Source: Clostridiales bacterium (GTDB lineage Bacteria; Bacillota; Clostridia; Christensenellales; Aristaeellaceae). Taken from it: DNA of 12,008 bases. The notes below the pieces were generated by a model, which had not been told where the DNA came from, made no database searches, and saw nothing but the letters and a program-made list of their open reading frames with translations. Location of the stretch: NCBI GenBank assembly GCA_019409045.1, contig DXVG01000029.1, positions 1 to 12,008 on the forward strand, read 5' to 3'. The translations under genes were made by a program, and so were the position numbers. Positions 1 through 7,000 of this stretch are shown piece by piece; position 1 is the stretch's first letter; each line of letters begins with the position of its first letter.

Positions 1-2
1 GC

Positions 3-413
3 TGGTGGGGCGGCACCGGCGGCTGGGGCGGCGCGCAGACGCAGCGCGAGAGCCCGCAGATGCAGGCCGCGCGCAACTTCATCAACTCCGGACACTACCG
101 CGAGGCGCTGAACCTGCTGGAGAACATGCAGGACCGGCCCGCGCGCTGGTATTTTTACATGGCCGCGGCCAACATGGGGCTGGGCAACAACATCGCCGCG
201 CTCAACTACGCGCAGCAGGCGGTGAACATGGAGCCGGACAACCTCGAGTACCGCCAGCTTCTGCAAAAGCTGCAATACGCGGGGCAGACCTACCGCCAGA
301 CCGGCCGGCGCTACGGCATGCCCGGGCTGGACAACGCCTGCACCTGGCTGTGCCTGGGCAACCTGCTTCTGAACTGCTGCTGTGGCCGCGGCGGCTACTT
401 CTTCTGCATATGA
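3..413 (+). CDS. J-domain (DnaJ-like) protein with TPR region and Cys-rich tail, C-terminal part
   Basis: This is the last 136 codons of a gene that begins before the window, so its start is not visible. The visible part opens with a Gly/Trp/Gln-rich linker, like the Gly-rich region that follows a J domain. A helical TPR-like segment follows at about residues 20-90, with an ARNFINSGHYREAL helix, a WYFYMAAANMGLGNN turn, and an AALNYAQQAVNMEPDN helix-turn. The end is short, hydrophobic and Cys-rich (DNACTWLCLGN..., then NCCCGRGG...). I recognise this order from clostridial J-domain proteins, which probably act as Hsp70 co-chaperones in the cytoplasm. The J domain and its HPD motif are outside the window, so the family call rests on the C-terminal pattern. 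The TGA stop is at 411-413, and an HD-domain gene begins 24 bases later on the same strand, probably cotranscribed. Confidence 0.7.
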   Translation, partial: WWGGTGGWGGAQTQRESPQMQAARNFINSGHYREALNLLENMQDRPARWYFYMAAANMGLGNNIAALNYAQQAVNMEPDNLEYRQLLQKLQYAGQTYRQTGRRYGMPGLDNACTWLCLGNLLLNCCCGRGGYFFCI

Positions 414-437
414 CGCACGCATAAGGGGGACGGGAAC

Positions 438-992
438 ATGGACAGGGAACAGGCTTGGGCGCTCTTGACGCGCTACAATCAGGGCGAGTTCCACCTGCGC
501 CACGCGCGCACGCTGGAGGGCGTGATGCGCCACTTCGCCAACGAGCTGGGCTACGCGCACGAGGCGGACTTCTGGGCGACGGTGGGGCTTCTGCACGACA
601 TAGACTTTGAGATGTACCCGGATGAGCACTGCCGGAAGGCGCCGGAGATGCTCCGGGAGGCGGGCTTTGACGAGCGGTTCATTCACGCCGTGGTCTGCCA
701 CGGCTACGGCCTTTGCAGCGACGTAAAGCCCGAGCACGAGATGGAAAAGGTGCTCTTTGCCGTGGACGAACTCACGGGCCTGATCAGCGCCGTGGCCATC
801 ATGCGCCCCTCGCGCAGCCTGGACGATCTGGAGCTTCCCTCGGTCAAAAAGAAGTTCAAGGACAAAAAGTTTGCCGCCGGATGCTCGCGCGAGGTCATCC
901 GCCAGGGCGCGGACATGCTCGGCTGGACGCTGGACGATCTCATCGCCCGCACCATCGTCGCCATGCGCGAAAGCGGCGCGGAGCTTGGCTGA
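438..992 (+). CDS. HD-domain metal-dependent phosphohydrolase, function unknown
   Basis: The product is a 184-residue cytoplasmic protein with no membrane segment or signal peptide. The HD-superfamily metal ligands are visible in order: H22 (LRHART), the HD pair H53-D54 (LLHDIDF), H88 (VVCHGY) and D110 (FAVDELTG). The region 134-150 (LPSVKKKFKDKKFAAG) and the C-terminal helices match the small HDIG/HD hydrolases common in Clostridia. These usually cleave a phosphoester or nucleotide, but the substrate is not known here. The ATG at 438 follows AAGGGGG (423-429) at suitable spacing, and the protein has the usual length of this subgroup. The gene lies 24 bases after the J-domain gene and probably shares its transcript, which likely ends at the hairpin at 1129-1169. 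HD-domain assignment is firm; the reaction is unassigned. Confidence 0.88.
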   Translation: MDREQAWALLTRYNQGEFHLRHARTLEGVMRHFANELGYAHEADFWATVGLLHDIDFEMYPDEHCRKAPEMLREAGFDERFIHAVVCHGYGLCSDVKPEHEMEKVLFAVDELTGLISAVAIMRPSRSLDDLELPSVKKKFKDKKFAAGCSREVIRQGADMLGWTLDDLIARTIVAMRESGAELG

Positions 993-1128
993 GGCCGCAG
1001 AAATACCCCCCTCGACCGCGGCGTGGTCGAGAGAATCGAAACGTCACAGCGTCCAAGGCGGCCGGAGCGTTGAGAAGGCCCGCAGGGCAAGGGAGCCGCG
1101 GCTTGCAGGCGAAGCCGACGCAGGAAAC

Positions 1129-1169
1129 AAAAATCACTTCCGAAGAACATCTTTCGGAGGTGATTTTTT
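1129..1169 (+). terminator. Intrinsic terminator, likely bidirectional, after the HD-domain gene
   Basis: A 16-base left arm (1129-1144, A5 then TCACTTCCGAA) pairs with 1153-1168 (TTCGGAGGTGA then T5) around an 8-base loop. There is one G-U wobble. A T6 run (1164-1169) ends the + side and an A5 run starts the other side, so it could stop transcripts from either direction. It lies 137 bases after the HD-domain stop. Its right arm and flank recur in reverse orientation at the right end of the window. Confidence 0.78.
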
Positions 1170-1176
1170 GCGTTTG
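1153..1176 (+). repeat. Dispersed intergenic repeat, copy 1 (terminator right arm plus flank)
   Basis: The right arm of the terminator plus its downstream flank GCGTTTG matches the reverse complement of 11975-11997, with one substitution and one extra T. The shared flank lies outside the stem, so the match is more than convergence on a hairpin and suggests a dispersed element used as a terminator. Confidence 0.7.
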
Positions 1177-1410
1177 TGGGCGTTGGCAGAGTTCTGGGCG
1201 CATTCGCCCTGTGAACGGGGCGCGCCTTGCGGGCATGTGGGGGGATGATGCTGGTTGGGAAGGAGGCGTTGCTGCGGAGGGGAGGAGGGACGCTGCTCGC
1301 CCCTTTGGGGCGAGGGGCGCTGCTTTTTGGCCCGCGCGCAGTTTTTTGCACGCGCGCGGGCGGGATTGGCCTTCGCGGCCGCGTGCGACGATTCCGCGCC
1401 TGTGCGCGCG

Positions 1411-1454
1411 GGGGAACGGGAGAACCGGGGAACGGGAGAACCGGGGAACGGGGG
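1411..1454 (+). repeat. Tandem repeat, 16-bp unit, about 2.7 copies
   Basis: The unit GGGGAACGGGAGAACC occurs exactly at 1411-1426 and 1427-1442. A partial third copy, GGGGAACGGG, starts at 1443. It lies in the non-coding region. The unit has its own internal half-repeat (GGGAAC/GGGAGAAC), typical of slippage-prone DNA, so copy number may vary between strains. Confidence 0.9.
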
Positions 1455-1479
1455 CTACGGCGGGCTCTGCCCGCACCCG

Positions 1480-1513
1480 CTCAAGGGATTTCACCCGGGT
1501 TTCACCCCTTGAG
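1480..1513. repeat. Inverted repeat CTCAAGGG/CCCTTGAG
   Basis: A perfect 8-bp inverted repeat (1480-1487 with 1506-1513) surrounds an 18-base loop. The preceding GGGCTCTGCCCGCACCC and following AATCCCC resemble the 'GGGGCT-TGCCCC...AAGGGG...CCCC' intergenic hairpin elements I recall from clostridial genomes. That resemblance is from memory, and no function is assigned. Confidence 0.45.
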
Positions 1514-1562
1514 AATCCCCAAGCGCGCAGCTCGGGGCGGTTTCGCGTTCTCCGATACGACA

Positions 1563-1596
1563 GCGCGCCCACCCCATGCGCAGGGGGTGGGCGCGC
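1563..1596 (-). terminator. GC-rich hairpin after the lamin-tail gene, possible terminator
   Basis: A perfect 13-bp inverted repeat (1563-1575 with 1584-1596) with an 8-base loop begins seven bases beyond the lamin-tail stop codon on the minus strand. This placement suggests it ends the four-gene unit. No T-run follows on the minus strand, so it is not a textbook intrinsic terminator and might act as a 3'-end stabiliser instead. Confidence 0.55.
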
Positions 1597-1602
1597 TTGC
1601 GT

Positions 1603-2658
1603 TTATGCGGCGGTTGCGGGGGAGGCCTCCCAGATTTGATCTTCGTCCAGTATGTCGTAGTCCACCAGGTCCAGAAGCTGGCCGAACCGATTTGCCAGCA
1701 CCACGACCTCGCCCTCGCGCGCCAGTCGGAAGTTGGTGTGCAGCCCCTCGTTCAGCTCCGACGCCCAGAACCCCAGCGTGCCGCCTGCCGGGATTACTGT
1801 GCCGTCGGGTATGCGCCAGAGCATCGGCTCCTGCGCGTCGTCGGACAGATACCAGCCGCTTATATCCACAGCCGCGTCCGAGGCGTTGGAAAGCTCTATA
1901 TAGTCGTAATACCTGCCGTCCTCGGCTTGCAGCGCCTGCACGTTGTCCGCGATCACGCGCGAGATCGTCACATCCGAGTCGAGCACTACCTCGCACATGG
2001 AGCGGTAGTTCTCTTCGGTGTTGGCAAGCCCCGGCGTGTACTGCGCCGACACCTCCCAGACGCCGTCCACGCAGCGGTACACCTGGTCGCGCTCCAGCGC
2101 GGGTATGTTGATGCTCTCTACCGCCGTGCCCGAGGGGTTGAACAGCATCAGCGTGTCGCCCTCCGAGCGCAGCGAGAACGGAGCGTGGTACTCGCCGCCC
2201 GATTCCGCCGCGTAGCTCGAGTCCGCAAACACCAGCGCGCACGCGCCCGGCTCCAGCACATGCTGCGGGAACACGAATATGTGGCTCTCCCCGGTGTTGC
2301 GCGCGAGCGTCCAGCCCGCCAGGTCCACCGGCGCGTCCGAGGCGTTGTACACCTCCAGCCAGTCCGGCGTCTCGCCGCGCGCGTCGCGCAGCAGCGTGTC
2401 GTTGGAGGTCATGACCTCGCTCAGCTGCACGCTGGAGGAGGCGTGGATTTCGCTCACCGCGCTCACGCTCCGGCCCGCGCCGCCGCCGTCGCCGAGCACG
2501 AAGCCGCCGGGGAACCATGCCTGCAGCGCCACGCCCGCCGCCAGCGTCAGCGCGCACAGGAGCCAGAACGCCGCGCCGACGGGGCTGCGCCGCCTGGGAG
2601 GCCGCGTCGCCGGGCCGCGCGCCGGGGCGGGCCGCCGCGGCGTATTCGGCGCTGCCAT
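1603..2658 (-). CDS. Membrane-anchored protein with two lamin-tail domains
   Basis: This 351-residue protein has an Arg/Pro-rich cytoplasmic N-terminus (1-26) and one membrane segment at about 28-48 (AAFWLLCALTLAAGVALQAWF). The remainder is extracytoplasmic. It holds two lamin-tail (LTD) immunoglobulin-like domains. The first, at about 76-186, has LSEVMTSND, DWLEVYNAS, VDLAGWTLA and a YTPGLANTEEN tail; the second, at about 228-340, has ISRVIADN, DYIELSNAS and VDISGWYLSDD. No catalytic motif was seen, so it is probably a surface structural, adhesive or substrate protein. The ATG (2656-2658) directly abuts the TAA of the DUF4956 gene (2659-2661), so translation is probably coupled. Its LTDs resemble those of the CotH protein in the same unit, including a 23-base identical stretch, which suggests domain duplication within the cluster. 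Confidence 0.88.
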   Translation of the reverse strand: MAAPNTPRRPAPARGPATRPPRRRSPVGAAFWLLCALTLAAGVALQAWFPGGFVLGDGGGAGRSVSAVSEIHASSSVQLSEVMTSNDTLLRDARGETPDWLEVYNASDAPVDLAGWTLARNTGESHIFVFPQHVLEPGACALVFADSSYAAESGGEYHAPFSLRSEGDTLMLFNPSGTAVESINIPALERDQVYRCVDGVWEVSAQYTPGLANTEENYRSMCEVVLDSDVTISRVIADNVQALQAEDGRYYDYIELSNASDAAVDISGWYLSDDAQEPMLWRIPDGTVIPAGGTLGFWASELNEGLHTNFRLAREGEVVVLANRFGQLLDLVDYDILDEDQIWEASPATAA

Positions 2659-3321
2659 TTACGCGCCCTCGCCGGTGTAGGCCACCAGCGTGGCCTCCTG
2701 CACGCCGGAGATGTCGTTCAGGCGCTTGAGCACGGCCTCGGTCTTGTCCAGGCGCACCTCGTAGGTCGCCTCGACCTGGCCCTGCGTGACGGTCTTGGTG
2801 CGCAGGCGCTGGAAGCGTATGGAGCCGACCACCTGCGCGGCCGGGCGCTCGGCGGCCTCGGTCATGCGCAGCACCAGCAGGTAGCTGTTGCGGCCCTTGG
2901 CCTGCAGGCGGCAGGCCAGCGTCACAAGCAGCGCGATGGCCACGCCCGTCACCGCGGTGAGCACGAACTGCCCCGCGCCCAGGAGGATGCCCATCGTCAG
3001 CGCCCAGAACATGTACACCGTGTCCAGCGGGTCCTTCACCGCCGTGCGGAAGCGCACGATCGACAGCGCGCCGACCATGCCCATCGACAGCGCCACGGAC
3101 TCGCGGATGCACAAAACCACCGGCGTGGTGATCAGCGTCATCATCACGAGCGTGAGCGAGAAGTTGGAGGAGTACATCACGCCCCGGAAGTTCAGGCGGT
3201 ACACCGCCGCGATGCCCACGCCCACTGCGAACGCGAGCGCGATGGACAAGAGCACCGTGGGGATGTCGCTCGCACCGATGGTTTGGGACTGAAACAGCGT
3301 CAAAAGGTCGGCATTGTTCAT
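2659..3321 (-). CDS. DUF4956 multi-pass membrane protein
   Basis: This 220-residue protein has about four or five membrane segments in residues 20-138, followed by a soluble C-terminal domain (about 145-218). The family signature GALSIVRFRTAVKDP is at 84-98, followed by LDTVYMFWALTMGI, which I recognise as DUF4956. The tail ending in RLNDISGVQEATLVAY looks like the small alpha/beta (ACT-like) domain seen at the end of some MgtC-type membrane proteins; that is inference. The molecular role is unknown. In many bacteria DUF4956 genes lie next to VTC-domain and CotH genes, as here, which points to a shared process. The ATG at 3319-3321 has a strong ribosome site, AAAGGAGGAA at 3331-3340. The gap to the upstream VTC gene is 36 bases, and its stop abuts the lamin-tail start. 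Confidence 0.9.
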   Translation of the reverse strand: MNNADLLTLFQSQTIGASDIPTVLLSIALAFAVGVGIAAVYRLNFRGVMYSSNFSLTLVMMTLITTPVVLCIRESVALSMGMVGALSIVRFRTAVKDPLDTVYMFWALTMGILLGAGQFVLTAVTGVAIALLVTLACRLQAKGRNSYLLVLRMTEAAERPAAQVVGSIRFQRLRTKTVTQGQVEATYEVRLDKTEAVLKRLNDISGVQEATLVAYTGEGA

Positions 3322-3357
3322 GGGGTTCCCTTCCTCCTTTTCTTTTGGAAGCGGCGG

Positions 3358-4062
3358 TCAGAGCGGCTGGAACCGCCGACACAGCACATACTTGGAGATC
3401 GCGCAGCGCTCGCACGTCACATCCGATATAAGCGCGCGCAGATGCCCGGGGAAGTAGCGGTCGAACTTGACCTCCAGGATCTCCACCTCGCGGTCGCCGG
3501 GCGCGACCAGCGCGGGCTGCGGCGAGAACAGGTCGCGGGAGAACAGCCCCGTGCGCAGGTGCGTATCGAATGTGATGCGCGTGGTCTCCGCCGGGTGCGT
3601 GAACGCCAGGCGGTCGTACTCCACGAGCACCGCGGGCCGGAGCACGCCCGTGCGCATGGCCGCGTACAGATCGCGCAGAAGCGGGGCCTCGGCGCGGTAG
3701 AGGCCGCGCGGGTCGCCCGCTATGAGCTGTTCGGCCAGCCGCCGGGTCACGCGCAGCGTGCTCTTCTGGATCAGGTCGCCCACCTTGCGCTTGCGCTCGA
3801 GGAAGATTTCCGCGTCGCTGCGGTTGTAGATGCGCAGGCGGTACTTGTCGCGCGACATCACGCCGTCCACCTTGTCGAAGTAGGCCGAGTCGAACGCGTC
3901 GTCAAAGTAGAGTGAGCGCACTGCGTAGGGGCGGCCGTGGGCGCAGTGCCTGTCCAGGCGCATCACCGTCAAAAGCCGCGTGCGCAGCGCCGCCAGCTCC
4001 GCGGGGTTTATGTAGTACTTCAGCTCGTGCCGGGCGGGGAGTTTTGTGCGATCTATGCCCAT
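3358..4062 (-). CDS. VTC-domain (polyphosphate polymerase-type) protein
   Basis: The product is 234 residues, essentially a single VTC domain of the triphosphate tunnel metalloenzyme fold. Tunnel-lining basic and acidic motifs are visible in order: RHELKYYI (R11, E13, K15), RSLYFDD (50-55), YRLRIYN (R75, R77), LERKRKVG (E89, K91), VEYDR (E148), EILEVKF (E197, K199) and ISKY (K224). In eukaryotic Vtc4 this fold makes polyphosphate from ATP. Bacterial members are annotated as polyphosphate polymerase domain proteins, mostly untested. No membrane segment or SPX domain is present, so it probably acts in the cytoplasm, perhaps docked on the DUF4956 protein. The ATG at 4060-4062 follows a GGAGGAGGAGG ribosome site (4067-4077). 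It overlaps the end of the CotH gene by 10 bases, indicating translational coupling. Confidence 0.9.
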   Translation of the reverse strand: MGIDRTKLPARHELKYYINPAELAALRTRLLTVMRLDRHCAHGRPYAVRSLYFDDAFDSAYFDKVDGVMSRDKYRLRIYNRSDAEIFLERKRKVGDLIQKSTLRVTRRLAEQLIAGDPRGLYRAEAPLLRDLYAAMRTGVLRPAVLVEYDRLAFTHPAETTRITFDTHLRTGLFSRDLFSPQPALVAPGDREVEILEVKFDRYFPGHLRALISDVTCERCAISKYVLCRRFQPL

Positions 4063-7000
4063 TGTGCCTCCTCCTCCCGGATGCGCTCCATGGCGTCGCC
4101 AAAGTACAGCTCGCGCTCCTCCTCGGTGAAGTCAAACTGCCCGAAGAAGTAGTTCAGCAGCTTTCGCGGCCGCTCCTTGGCGTAGTTGGCCAGGCGGGCG
4201 ACCTCGCTTTCGAACGTGTTCAGACTGGTGCCCCAGCGCTCGCACTGGCGCGGCATCTCCGGCAGGAGCAGCTCGTAGCGCTCGCGGATCATCTCCACGA
4301 TGCGGCCGGAGGTCCACTGCGTGGCGAGCTGATCGCCCATGAAATGCAGGAACTGGTCGCGGAAGGTGGCGTTGTTCATCAGCGCGATGAACAGAGAGTT
4401 GTCCGTGCGCTTGCCCGCGCCCATGCCCTCGGGGTCGAGCCAGCGGCGGATGGAGTTGGTGTCCACATAAAAGCCCCAGTCCAGGTCGTAGATCACCCAG
4501 CGCCACTTGCCGTCGGCGTTGGGGTTGCGGTAGCGCTTTACGTTCAGCGTGTCGGCGTTGCCCACGAAAATCTGCAGGGCGTGGTAGGCGATGTAGTTTT
4601 CGATGTCGATGACCTCGGCAACGCGCGCGAGCGTTTCATCGTCGGGGATGCCGTGCTCCTTGACGTAGGCGAGCATGGCCTGATAGCTGTCGTCGCTGCC
4701 GCGCATGACGGTGGTGTTGCCCTTGACCAGGTCGATCTCGTCCTCCTGGCCCTCCCAGCCCTCGAACTGGCAGATGGAGGCGGCGCACACGCGCTCGCGC
4801 ATGTTGTACTGGCCCCAGTACTGGCCGTTTATGTAGACCACGCACAGCTCCGTCTTCTGATAGAACACGCCCGTGCCCTCGGCCAGCGAGGTCAGGATGG
4901 AATCGCGCATGCGCGACATGGGGCCGTCCTCGCTCGAGCAGCGCAGTATGAACGACTGATACTCCTCGTAATCGCGCTCGGAGAACAGCCGCGCGTTGAA
5001 GCGGTTCGCGCCGTACTGGCCGCGCGCGATCACCTTGAAGTTCTTCTGCTCCAGCTTGCGGCTGTCCGCGCCGTGCAGCTTGAGCCCGCAGTTTTCCGCG
5101 AGCATCTGCGCGCCGTCCGTCGTGTAGACCTCCACATGGCCCGGCCGCTCCATGTCCACGGTGTACTGCGTATGTACGCCCTCGGGGCCGAACATGTCGT
5201 CCGGGTCGGCCACCAGCGAGACCACGCGCATGGTGTGCTGCGCGTCGTACAGGTAGCTCTGCGAGGCCGAGTAGGAGGGCAGAAGCCCGTCCTCATACGC
5301 GCAGGCGCGCACGATGGTGGTGCCGCTCACGGTGATGGGGCCGGTGTAGGGCGTGGAATCCTGCGTGGGGGTCGAGCAGTCCAGCGTGTAGTAGATCTGC
5401 GCGCCCGGCGCGGCCGAGAGCTCTACCGTCAGCGTCTCGCCCTGCGAAAACGAGCCGCCCTGCGCGCTGAAGGTGGGCTTCTGCGCGCGGCCCGTGTAGC
5501 CGGAGGTCGCGTTCGCGTCGTCCGGCGTGTACTGGTCGGTGTAGAGGAAGCTGCCGTCCTGCATGCGCGAATAGGAGACGCCGGTGTACTGCTGCGGCAG
5601 GAACACGCGATCGACCAGCCTTCCGTCCGCGGTGGAGAGCGTCAGCCCGTAGCCGCCGTCGGCCGAGAGCCGGAACGAGGCGCTGAGCACGCCGCCGCTG
5701 GTGACGCCGCTGGTGCCGGAGAGAAACAGCGTCAGGTAGCCGCCCGGCTGGATCAGCGTGTCCTGCGGGAAGCGCCACTTGCGCGGCGTGGCCGCGTCGT
5801 CGGACAGGCCCCAGCCGGAGAGGTCCACCACCTGCGAGGAGGCGTTGTAGATCTCCAGCCAGTCGTTGGGGTGCGCGTCGGGAGAGGCCATGACCTCGCT
5901 TATGTACACGCCCACGCCCGCGAGCGCGGAGTGCAGCGCCGTTGCGCTCTGGGCGGTGTTGGCCATGCCCGGCGTGGGCGCGAGCAGCGTGGTATACGCG
6001 CCGTCCTCGTCCAGAGAGTACGCCTGGTCGCTCAAAAGCGCGGGATATTCCACGCTGGAGATCGCGCGGCCCTCGCCGTCGAGCAGTATCACCGGCTCGC
6101 CCTCGGAGGCGAGCTTGAACGAGGCGTGTACCTCGCCCGCGGCGCCCAGCGCGCCGCCGGAGGCGTACACCAGCAGGTATCCGCCCGCGGGCACGCTCGT
6201 GCCCTGCGGGAAGCTCCACTTGCGCAGGTCGTCCTCATTGTCGGTCAGGTAGCAGCCGGAGAGGTCCACCGCCTCGGCCGAGGGGTTGTAGATCTCGATG
6301 TAATCGTGAAACGCGCCGCCCGCGTCCGCCGCGTAGCTGCGGTTGGCCGCGCAGACCTCGGAGATCACCAGCGGGATGTCCGCGCTCTCCACGTCGAACG
6401 TCAGGTGGTTTTCCAGCGTATTGGCAAGCCCGGGCGTGTAGTCCCCGCTCAGTTCCCACTCGCCGGAGGACTGGTCTCGCCGGTAGACGTGGTTGGTCTC
6501 CAGCGCGGGCAGCTCCACCCCGTCGACGAGCGCGCCGTCCGCGTCCAGAAGCGACAGCGCCGCGCCGTCCGCGTCCAGGCGGAACGCCGCGTGCAGCGCG
6601 TAGCCCGCGGTGCGGCGGTCGAGCCCGTCGCAGTAGATCAGCAGGTACTCGCCCGGGGCGAGGGTCATGTCGGGAAAGGCGAACGGCGAGAGCGGCGCGT
6701 CCGCGCACAGCAGCGTGTAGCCGTCCAGGTCCACGTCCGCCGCGCCGGTGTTGACGATCTCCACCCAGTCGCTGGTATCGAGCGTATTGCCGGACACCGC
6801 GCCCTCGTTGGAGGTCATGACCTCGCTGATGCGCACCGTCGAGCTCGAGGCCGGCTGCGCGCTCTGCGCGGTGCTCGCCGCGGGCGACATGTCCTGCAAC
6901 ACAAAACCGGCCGCCAGCGCCAGCGCGCATACGGCGGCCACGACCGCGAGGCTCGTGCGGGATGCGTCGCGCCCCGTGCGGCGGCGAGAGCGCTTTGCCT

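Larger units (their letters stand above)
993..1562. other. Long intergenic region rich in hairpins, no convincing gene
   Basis: About 570 bases between the HD-domain gene and the hairpin after the lamin-tail gene. Open frames here are Arg/Pro/Gly-rich GC artefacts with no recognisable domain or ribosome site. It holds several perfect or near-perfect inverted repeats: 1011-1017 with 1025-1031 (CTCGACC/GGTCGAG), 1099-1104 with 1112-1117, 1129-1144 with 1153-1168, 1296-1303 with 1307-1314 (CTCGCCCC/GGGGCGAG), 1331-1339 with 1352-1360 (CCCGCGCGC/GCGCGCGGG), and 1480-1487 with 1506-1513 (CTCAAGGG/CCCTTGAG). It also has a 16-bp tandem repeat at 1411-1454. The region separates convergent transcription units. 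No tRNA or known riboswitch was recognised. Confidence 0.6.

Noticed and set aside
704..1351. Arg/Pro/Ser-rich frames in the 993-1560 gap on either strand
   Set aside because: No start context, no domain, and they run through the terminator hairpin and partly over the HD-domain gene.
2401..2421. Perfect palindrome GAGGTCATGACCTC, repeated at 6811-6824 with a near copy at 5883-5896, as an operator
   Set aside because: All copies encode the conserved SEVMTS or SEVMAS motif of lamin-tail domains. Protein constraint and shared ancestry explain them, and they lie deep inside coding sequence.
1502..3915. Other long frames over the lamin-tail and DUF4956 genes on both strands
   Set aside because: Low-complexity Arg/Gly/Ala products with no ribosome site. 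The frames with recognisable LTD and DUF4956 motifs explain this DNA.
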